Assembly: GCA_032229885.1 (NCBI GenBank) | Contig: JAVYAJ010000194.1 | Coordinates: 1 to 10,607 of the forward strand | Direction of reading: 5' to 3' | Length of the DNA stretch: 10,607 bases | Source: Anammoximicrobium sp032229885 | Lineage (GTDB): Bacteria > Planctomycetota > Planctomycetia > Pirellulales > Pirellulaceae | In this document: positions 1 to 5,666 of the stretch, piece after piece | How the letters are laid out: every line of letters begins with the position of its first letter | Position numbering within the stretch: position 1 is the stretch's first letter | Notes under the pieces: model-generated | The model's database searches: none | Told to the model about the DNA's origin: nothing | What the model saw: the letters and a program-made list of their open reading frames with translations, nothing else | Made by a program: the position numbers and the translations under genes

Positions 1-29
1 GACATCATCGAGCGGGACATCATCGAGCG
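1..29 (+). repeat. Two tandem copies of a 14-nt motif (15-nt period) inside the upstream partial gene
   Basis: GACATCATCGAGCG occurs at 1-14 and again, identically, at 16-29. The 15-nt period equals five codons, so in the reading frame of the partial gene it gives the repeated peptide TSSSG/TSSSD. More copies may lie upstream of the window. Confidence 0.7.
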
Positions 30-193
30 ATGTGCCGCCGAGCGAGACGCGCGAAAGCCATCTTTCGCCGGCTGCCGCCGACGTGACCGACGCCGCGAAG
101 ATCGGCGGCCTGGACGGCGATGATTGCGAGATGGACGGCGGCCAGATGAACATCGAGACGCAGAACCGTCGCACCAGCGACGGGGAGGTATAG
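2..193 (+). CDS. C-terminal tail of an unidentified upstream protein (5' partial)
   Basis: This frame is open from the window edge to a TAG at 191-193, which lies 2 nt before the ATG of the next gene. It encodes 63 residues, beginning with a small Ser/Thr-rich repeat (TSSSG TSSSD) and ending in an acidic, hydrophilic stretch (GGLDGDDCEMDGG, then QMNIETQNRR). By eye about four fifths of third codon positions are G or C, as expected for a real gene here, whereas the other two forward frames hit stops at about 84 and 121. The stop-to-start spacing indicates a shared transcript and translational coupling with the large membrane protein gene. No domain is recognisable in this fragment and I do not assign a function. 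The start lies outside the window. Confidence 0.6.
   Translation, partial: TSSSGTSSSDVPPSETRESHLSPAAADVTDAAKIGGLDGDDCEMDGGQMNIETQNRRTSDGEV
182..188 (+). promoter_or_regulatory. Ribosome binding site for the 871-residue membrane protein
   Basis: GGGGAGG is a strong Shine-Dalgarno match 7 nt before the ATG at 196. It sets that ATG as the start, rather than the in-frame ATG at 124, and it sits inside the last codons of the upstream gene. Confidence 0.75.
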
Positions 194-195
194 CC

Positions 196-2811
196 ATGAC
201 GCGAGCCTGGATTGCCACTGCCCTGTTGGCGTGCTCGTGGCTGTTCGGACTGGGTTATTACCAGCCGGCCAATCTGGCCGTGTGGTGCTTGTTGCTGGTT
301 GCGGGCGTCGGATTGTTGGGCGACATTCCCGTATCCGTGCCGCCTCGACGCCACGCGCTGCTGGCCGCGGCTTTGATGCTGCCCGCGGTCTGGCTGGCGG
401 CGTTGCCCTACAAAGCCGCGCCCGCGCTGCTGGCCGTAGGCTTGGCTGCGCGAGCATTGGGCGCACCACGTCGCTGGCCGGCGTGGCTTGCCCAGGGCGG
501 CCTGGCGTCGGCCGCGATTTTGTGTGGCCAGGCGTTGGCGCTCGAAGCCTATACGATGGGGACGGCTCGCGCGCACGAACTGCCGTCGATTCTGGCTCGC
601 GCGCTGGCCGTCGTGACGCGTGTCAGCGGGATCGAGACCGCGGTGGATGGCAGTTGGCTCGTGATCCGCGGTCCAGAGCATGTAGAACGCGTCGGAGCGA
701 CGTGGGATCTACTGCTGGGCGCGGGCGGCGTCTGCTTTCTCGCGGGGGGGGTGGCGCTGCTGGCGTTGGTCTCGGATTTCTGGCTCACGTCCGGCTCGAG
801 CCCCGGCGCGCCCGCGCGCGTCCGGCTGCCAGTCCGCGCGGGGTTGCGAGACATCGTCGGCCTGGCGGCGGTCGTCATCGCGTGGGCCCCGCTGCGCGCG
901 TCGCTGTTGATCGGATTGTGGATCCACCGCGCGTTGCGCGCCGACGGCGCGAACGAAGTCAACGTCGCGGACGTGTTCGTCAATTCGTGGCTGGACCTGC
1001 TGCTGTTGGGCGGTTTGGCCTACGCAGCGAGCCGCGTCGTTCGTCGCCGCGCACCGCGAGCCGCGCCTCGCCCGCGGCCGCCCGTCGGCTTTGGCTGGGA
1101 CGCGGCGTTGGTCGCCGCGGGCGTCGCCGTGGGCACGGCGCTGGTGTATTGGCAGCCGGTGGGCCGTCCGCTGGCGGGCCGCGTCAAGGTTGTCGAGCGG
1201 CACTCGACGTGGGAGCCGACCACGACGCCGTACGGCACGGAGGTCTATGGCGAAGCCGGCTCGTACAACTATGCGGCCGCGTACGATTACTGCGGCCAAT
1301 ACTTTACGATGTCGCGGCTGTTGGAGACGGACGCGATCGACGATCCAACGCTGGCCGACTGTGACGTGCTGGTGATCAAGACGCCCACGTCGCGATACTC
1401 CGAAGAGGAAGTCGCGGCCGTGGTGCGTTTCGTCGAACGCGGAGGCGGTCTGCTGATGATCGGCGATCACACCAACGTGTTCAACATGAACACGAGCCTG
1501 AACGACGTGGCTCGCCATTTCGGCTTTACGTTCCGCAACGACCTGCTGTTTCGCGTGGGCACGCCGTACGAGCAGAGATATCGCGTCCCGCTCGGCTCGT
1601 CGCCGATCATCCAGCACGTGCCGCCGATGAACTTTGCCGTCTCGTGCTCGATCGATCCTAGCGCGAGTCGCGGCCGGATGTTCATTCGCAACGTCGGCCT
1701 GTACAGTCTGCCGCCAGCTTACCAGGAGATGAACTATCATCCCCAGGCCGAGTATCGGCCGCACATGCACTTTGGCGCATGGTGCCAGGCGTGGGCGACC
1801 AGCCACGGCCGCGGGCGGGTGCTGGGGTTCGCCGATTCGACGCTGTTTTCCAACTTCTGCGTATTCCAGCCCGGCAAGGCCGAACTGTTGCGCGGGATGT
1901 TGGACTGGCTGAACCATCGCAGCGTCTGGGACCGGACGGCGGCCTGGTTGGCGTTCGCGTGGTTGGCGGGTTCGGTGTCGCTCGTGCTGTTGGCCGCCGG
2001 CGCGTGGGTGGGCGTCCGCCGCGCCAGTGGCTGGACGGTGGCGTTCGCCGCGGCGTATGCCGGTTGGGCCGCGACGACCGTCGTCGTGATCGCCGCGCAT
2101 CGCCGCGCGCTGCCGGTTCCCCCGCTGAAAGATCCCTGGCCGCATGTCGTCGTCGAGCGCACCGTCTCGGAGGCGCCGTTGTTCACCGGCGCGTTCGCCG
2201 ACGACAAACAAGGTTTGGGCTACGGCATGTTGGAACAGTGGATCCCGCGCATCGGCAATCGCATCTCGCGGGCGACAGGTCGGGCCGCCTTTGACGGCGA
2301 CGGCTTGGTCATCATCTGTCCGACGCGGTCGGTTCCACGTTGGTATGTCGAGCGTTTAGAGCGGTACGTCGCCGAGGGCGGGCGGTTGCTCGTGTTCGAT
2401 TCTCCCGACGTCTCCGGCTCGACGGCCAACAGCGTGCTGTGGCCATTCGGGCTCGAATCGAGCCCGGTCGAAGCCACTCGGAACGCGGGGGCGCTGGTTT
2501 GGGCGTCGGCGTTGGAGATCCCGTCCACCCCGCTCTTGGCGTCGTGTCGGATCGACGGCGGCCAGCCGATCGCCACGATCGACGGGACTCCGGTGGCTGC
2601 CCAGACGCGTTATGGCCGCGGTCTGGTGACGGCCGTCGGCTTCGGTTCGCTGTTCAACGATATGGCGATGGGCACGCACTGGCTGCCCGAGCCGGAACCG
2701 GAGGTGCGGGCGCGTTATGACGTGCTGTACGGCTTGTTGCGGGCTTCATTGCCGTTTAGACTGCGTACTGCGCGGGTTGCGCAAGGTTTAACGAATGCAT
2801 CTGGCGACTGA
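196..2811 (+). CDS. Large membrane protein: degenerate exosortase-like N-terminus plus two DUF4350/GATase-like modules
   Basis: The product is 871 residues. Residues 1-280 are mostly membrane helices. Their pattern recalls the exosortase/archaeosortase fold: a helix-loop with DGSWLVIRG (151-159), then VGATWDLL (166-173) where exosortases have the catalytic Cys (V-x-x-A-C-S-G-L type), then APLRASLLIGL (231-241) with the conserved Arg at 234, then FVNSWLDLLLL (261-271) where the catalytic His is expected. Cys is therefore Trp and His is missing, so proteolysis looks unlikely. A further helix (about 301-320) leads to an alpha/beta module (about 328-575) with a DUF4350/GATase-like core: DCDVLVIKTPTSRYSEEE, RFVERGGGLLMIGDHTN. 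Two helices (about 583-606 and 613-635) precede a second, shorter module (about 648-850) with GLVIICPTRSVP and RYVAEGGRLLVFDSPD. The modules share GRG-(V)-x6-SLFND/TLFSN segments (539-557 and 807-826), suggesting duplication. The gene overlaps the next by 17 nt. The exosortase relation is an inference from motif order; the DUF4350-like call is firmer. The role is unknown. Confidence 0.85.
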   Translation: MTRAWIATALLACSWLFGLGYYQPANLAVWCLLLVAGVGLLGDIPVSVPPRRHALLAAALMLPAVWLAALPYKAAPALLAVGLAARALGAPRRWPAWLAQGGLASAAILCGQALALEAYTMGTARAHELPSILARALAVVTRVSGIETAVDGSWLVIRGPEHVERVGATWDLLLGAGGVCFLAGGVALLALVSDFWLTSGSSPGAPARVRLPVRAGLRDIVGLAAVVIAWAPLRASLLIGLWIHRALRADGANEVNVADVFVNSWLDLLLLGGLAYAASRVVRRRAPRAAPRPRPPVGFGWDAALVAAGVAVGTALVYWQPVGRPLAGRVKVVERHSTWEPTTTPYGTEVYGEAGSYNYAAAYDYCGQYFTMSRLLETDAIDDPTLADCDVLVIKTPTSRYSEEEVAAVVRFVERGGGLLMIGDHTNVFNMNTSLNDVARHFGFTFRNDLLFRVGTPYEQRYRVPLGSSPIIQHVPPMNFAVSCSIDPSASRGRMFIRNVGLYSLPPAYQEMNYHPQAEYRPHMHFGAWCQAWATSHGRGRVLGFADSTLFSNFCVFQPGKAELLRGMLDWLNHRSVWDRTAAWLAFAWLAGSVSLVLLAAGAWVGVRRASGWTVAFAAAYAGWAATTVVVIAAHRRALPVPPLKDPWPHVVVERTVSEAPLFTGAFADDKQGLGYGMLEQWIPRIGNRISRATGRAAFDGDGLVIICPTRSVPRWYVERLERYVAEGGRLLVFDSPDVSGSTANSVLWPFGLESSPVEATRNAGALVWASALEIPSTPLLASCRIDGGQPIATIDGTPVAAQTRYGRGLVTAVGFGSLFNDMAMGTHWLPEPEPEVRARYDVLYGLLRASLPFRLRTARVAQGLTNASGD

Positions 2812-4150
2812 CACTCTCTCCCACGCGATGATCTTGGACTCGCTCTCGGATGGCGTCCTGGCCGTCGATGAGCGCGGGGAGATCATCTATCTGAACCCGG
2901 CCGCCGAGCGGCTTACGGGTTGGGCCCGCGAGGACGTGTTGGGGCGGGCGTATGACGAGCTGTTCGAGGGCTGTGGATGCGAACGCCTGGTGGCCCAGAC
3001 GCTGCGCACCGGACGTGGCCTGACGGGTCGCGCAAGTTGGCTGCGCGGCATCGGTGGCCGCCGTTTGGAGATCCGCGCATCGACGGCGGCCATCCGCGAC
3101 GCGGACGGATGCGTGGTCGGCGCGACCGTCCTGGCTCGTCGTCGGGCCGCGACCGGGCCGCGAGCCGACGGCGTTCCCGTCGGCGGCAGCCTCCCGATCA
3201 TCGGCCGCAGCCCGCCGATGATGCAGTTGCTCGAGATGATCCCCAGGTGCGCCGATAGCGTCAGCACGGTCTTGATCGAAGGCGCCAGCGGGACCGGCAA
3301 GGAGTTGGTCGCGCGCGCGATCCACGATCTGTCGCCACGGCGTGGCAAACCGTTCGTGGCGATCAACTGCGCCGCGCTGCCGGACTCGCTCTTGGAATCC
3401 GAGCTGTTCGGGTACAAGACCGGCGCGTTCACCGACGCCCGCCGCGACAAGCCCGGACGTTTCGCGTTGGCCGATACGGGCACGATTTTCCTGGACGAGA
3501 TCGGCGACATCTCGCCGGCGATGCAGGTCAAGCTGTTGCGCGTACTGCAAGAGCGGGTTTTCGAGCCGCTGGGTTCGGTCGAATCCGTCCGCGTCGACGT
3601 TCGCGTGATCGCGGCGACGAATCAGAATCTGAGCGCGCTGGTGGCCGCCGGCGCATTTCGTCAGGATCTCTACTACCGGCTGAACATCATCCGCTTTCAG
3701 TTGCCTTCGTTATCCGAACGGCGCGAGGACCTCCCGCTGCTGATCGAGTATTTCATCACGAAGTTCAATCAACGTCTGAACCGACAGATCGCGGGCGTCT
3801 CGGCCGAGGTGCTGGGAACGCTGCAGGCCTATGATTTTCCCGGGAACATTCGCGAGCTGGAGAACATCGTCGAGCACGCCTTTGCGTTCTGTCGCACGGA
3901 TCGGATCGAGATCGAACACCTGCCGCCGTTGAACGGGAAACCGACCGAAGGCTCGAAGCCCGTCCGCGCCGCCGCGCTCACGCTGCGCGAGCTGGAAAGA
4001 CTACACATCGAAGACGCGTTGCGACGGTGCGGCGGCAACCGTAAGGCCGCGGCGCACGAACTGGGGATCGACCCCAGCACGTTGTTCCGCAAGCTCAAGC
4101 AGCGCGGAATCCCGCCTCGTGAGCGTGAATCGCGGCGAAAACCACGTTGA
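2795..4150 (+). CDS. Sigma-54-dependent transcriptional activator with N-terminal PAS domain
   Basis: The 451-residue product is a bacterial enhancer-binding protein: it hydrolyses ATP to remodel RNA polymerase bound to sigma-54. A PAS domain occupies about 13-115 (SDGVLAVDERGEIIYLNPAA, LTGWAREDVLG) and there is no receiver domain, so control is probably by direct sensing rather than phosphorylation. The AAA+ domain spans about 133-380: Walker A GASGTGKE (163-170), sigma-54 contact loop GAFTDA (210-215, instead of GAFTGA), Walker B IFLDE (231-235), sensor I VIAATNQN (271-278), Arg-finger region FRQDLYYRLN (288-297) and sensor II GNIRELEN (350-357). A Fis-type helix-turn-helix lies at about 395-437 (GGNRKAAAHELGIDPSTLFRKLK). 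Cys60-Gly-Cys62 in the PAS domain could bind metal or sense redox. AAGG at 2783-2786 supports the ATG at 2795, inside the end of the membrane protein gene, so the two are probably co-translated. The targets are unknown. Confidence 0.95.
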   Translation: MHLATDTLSHAMILDSLSDGVLAVDERGEIIYLNPAAERLTGWAREDVLGRAYDELFEGCGCERLVAQTLRTGRGLTGRASWLRGIGGRRLEIRASTAAIRDADGCVVGATVLARRRAATGPRADGVPVGGSLPIIGRSPPMMQLLEMIPRCADSVSTVLIEGASGTGKELVARAIHDLSPRRGKPFVAINCAALPDSLLESELFGYKTGAFTDARRDKPGRFALADTGTIFLDEIGDISPAMQVKLLRVLQERVFEPLGSVESVRVDVRVIAATNQNLSALVAAGAFRQDLYYRLNIIRFQLPSLSERREDLPLLIEYFITKFNQRLNRQIAGVSAEVLGTLQAYDFPGNIRELENIVEHAFAFCRTDRIEIEHLPPLNGKPTEGSKPVRAAALTLRELERLHIEDALRRCGGNRKAAAHELGIDPSTLFRKLKQRGIPPRERESRRKPR

Positions 4151-4296
4151 GTTCGGCCGCGTCACGGCTTGCATCGCACGCCCCAGCCGGCGGGAAACAA
4201 CCCGGCCGCACCGGGCTACGCCTTTGCGCACGCTGCCGCGGGGGTTATGTTTACACGTATGCGGATCGGAGCGCCAACACCGAAAGAACGCGGTCC
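4151..4296 (+). promoter_or_regulatory. Intergenic gap before xseB with a weak sigma-70-like promoter candidate
   Basis: This 146-nt gap separates the activator from xseB. A short hairpin (CCCGG at 4201-4205, loop CCGCA, CCGGG at 4211-4215) could mark the end of the upstream transcript, but no T-run follows. TTGCGC (4224-4229) and TATGTT (4246-4251), 16 nt apart, are a plausible but weak -35/-10 pair about 45 nt before the xseB ATG. The gap is the most likely place for a promoter of the xseB-ispA-dxs-nadK group. Confidence 0.25.
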
Positions 4297-4671
4297 ATGA
4301 CGAAACAACAGCTTCCGCCAGATGTCGCGGATGAACCATCGCCGCCGTTCGAGGACGCGTTAGCGAAGCTCGAGCGTTCGGTCAGCCAGTTGGAAGACGG
4401 CAAACTGGGCTTGAGCCAATCCCTGCAGTGCTACGAAGAGGGGGTAAAACAGCTCAAGCTGTGTTATCGAGCCCTGGAGATCGCCGAGCGGAAGATCGAA
4501 CTGCTGGCCGGAGTCGACGCCGAGGGGCGGGCGATAACCGAGCCGTTTGACGAGGGCGAGATGACGTTGGACGAAAAGGCGGCCGCGCGCAGTCAACGCC
4601 GCTCGCGTCCGGCGTCGCGCAACCGCGCCGCGGACCAGGAGAGGGATTCCTCGGGTGGGCTCTTTTCGTAG
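4297..4671 (+). CDS. xseB: Exodeoxyribonuclease VII small subunit
   Basis: XseB assembles in several copies with the catalytic XseA subunit to form exonuclease VII, which degrades single-stranded DNA to oligonucleotides. Residues 17-70 carry the family's helical hairpin: FEDALAKLERSVSQLEDGKL, then LSQSLQCYEEGVKQLKLC and ALEIAERKIELL. I chose the ATG at 4297 (124 residues) because the domain begins soon after it and the 50 in-frame residues upstream, from 4147, look non-coding. The ribosome binding site is weak. The protein is longer than the roughly 70-85 residues usual for the family, because of a charged, Arg/Ser-rich C-terminal tail (about 95-124: RSQRRSRPASRNR, SSGGLFS). xseA is often adjacent elsewhere but is not in this window. 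ispA follows after 95 nt. Confidence 0.93.
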   Translation: MTKQQLPPDVADEPSPPFEDALAKLERSVSQLEDGKLGLSQSLQCYEEGVKQLKLCYRALEIAERKIELLAGVDAEGRAITEPFDEGEMTLDEKAAARSQRRSRPASRNRAADQERDSSGGLFS

Positions 4672-4686
4672 CGGCCCCACGGCCGC
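4671..4686 (+). terminator. GC-rich hairpin directly after the xseB stop
   Basis: GCGGCC (4671-4676), loop CCAC and GGCCGC (4681-4686) form a perfect 6-bp stem that begins on the last base of the xseB stop codon. There is no T-tract downstream, so it is not a classic intrinsic terminator. It could attenuate transcription or protect the 3' end of the xseB message, with ispA expression partly separated from it. Confidence 0.3.
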
Positions 4687-4766
4687 ATGATCGATTCCAC
4701 GAGTTGCCCGTCGAAGGCGGCTCTAGCGCGTCGCGCGCGACTCGCGTGCGGCGGCATCCTCAACGT

Positions 4767-5663
4767 ATGATAGCCTGCGGTTCTCAACTATTTCTCGACT
4801 ATGTTCACGGGAACAGTCCGCTGGTCGAAGCTGCGCTGGATCGCTATTCCCAGTACGGCGACGACTGCCCGCCGACGCTCCGCCAGGCGATCCGGCACAG
4901 CCTGCTGGCGCCTGGCAAACGGCTTCGCCCGTTGCTGGTGTTGCTGGCCGCCGGGGCCTGTGGATGTCCGCCGCGGGCGGCGCTGCCCGCGGCCTGCGCC
5001 GTCGAGATGGTGCATACGTACTCGCTGATCCACGACGACCTGCCGGCGATGGACAACGACCAATATCGGCGCGGCCGCCCGTGCTGTCACGTCCAGTTTG
5101 GCGAGGCGCAAGCGATCCTGGCCGGCGACGCCCTATTGGCGCAGGCGTTCGAGATCCTGGCGGACGAGGTTCAGCCGGCCGACGTCGCCGTCCGCTGTTG
5201 TCAAGCCTTGGCGCGGGCGGCCGGCCCCGGTGCGCTGGTGGGGGGGCAGGCCGCCGATCTCGAATGCGCCGGAAACACCGGCGATCTAGCCCGTCTCGAA
5301 CACATCCACCGCCGCAAAACGGGCGCGCTGTTCCGCGTCTCGCTGCAGTTGGGCGGGCTGATCGCCCGCGCCGAACGCTCGCGCCTGGACGCCTTGGACG
5401 CCTTTGGCCAAAAACTTGGTCTGGCTTTCCAGATCATCGACGACCTGTTGGACGAGCAAGGCAATGCGAGCTCGTTGGGCAAGAGCGTGGGCAAGGATCG
5501 GAAACAGGCCAAACTGACCTTTCCAGCGCTGTTGGGCGAAGCGCGCAGCCAGCAGCGCGCCGCGGCTTTGATCGACGAGGCCCAGGCCGAACTGCGCGCG
5601 TTCGGCGACCGGGCCGGTTGCCTCCAATCGCTCGCCCAGTACGTGTTGGAAAGGAACCATTGA
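4767..5663 (+). CDS. ispA: Polyprenyl diphosphate synthase (farnesyl/geranylgeranyl type)
   Basis: This enzyme condenses isopentenyl diphosphate with allylic diphosphates to make C15 or C20 prenyl diphosphates, the precursors of quinone side chains, carotenoids, hopanoids and longer lipid carriers. From the ATG at 4767 it has 298 residues, close to E. coli IspA. Visible motifs are APGKRLRP (48-55), the first Asp-rich motif HDDLPAMDND (89-98, the bacterial DDx4D form), RRGRP (101-105), GGQAADLE (159-166), KTGALF (184-189), the second Asp-rich motif QIIDDLLDE (222-230) and GKSVGKDRKQAKLTFPALL (238-256). Tyr85, five residues before the first motif, is bulky, which fits a short-chain product; FPP versus GGPP cannot be settled from sequence alone. 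An in-frame TTG at 4704 would add 21 basic, low-complexity residues and is less likely. dxs starts 3 nt after the stop. Confidence 0.93.
   Translation: MIACGSQLFLDYVHGNSPLVEAALDRYSQYGDDCPPTLRQAIRHSLLAPGKRLRPLLVLLAAGACGCPPRAALPAACAVEMVHTYSLIHDDLPAMDNDQYRRGRPCCHVQFGEAQAILAGDALLAQAFEILADEVQPADVAVRCCQALARAAGPGALVGGQAADLECAGNTGDLARLEHIHRRKTGALFRVSLQLGGLIARAERSRLDALDAFGQKLGLAFQIIDDLLDEQGNASSLGKSVGKDRKQAKLTFPALLGEARSQQRAAALIDEAQAELRAFGDRAGCLQSLAQYVLERNH
5651..5655 (+). promoter_or_regulatory. Ribosome binding site supporting the GTG start of dxs
   Basis: AAGGA inside the last codons of ispA lies 11 nt before the GTG at 5667. The ispA stop codon (5661-5663) is in the same frame as dxs, so no start further upstream is possible. 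Confidence 0.55.
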
Positions 5664-5666
5664 TCC

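Noticed and set aside
20..469. 149-residue open frame on the - strand near the left edge
   Set aside because: It conflicts with the + strand tail gene and the start of the membrane protein. The translation is Ala/Arg/Pro-rich low complexity.
709..2211. 500-residue open frame on the - strand
   Set aside because: It lies wholly antisense to the large membrane protein. Its translation is Arg/His/Gln-rich with no domain, the typical shadow of a high-GC gene.
4157..4176. Sigma-54 promoter with TTGCA before xseB
   Set aside because: The TTGCA half is present, but there is no GG at the required distance upstream.
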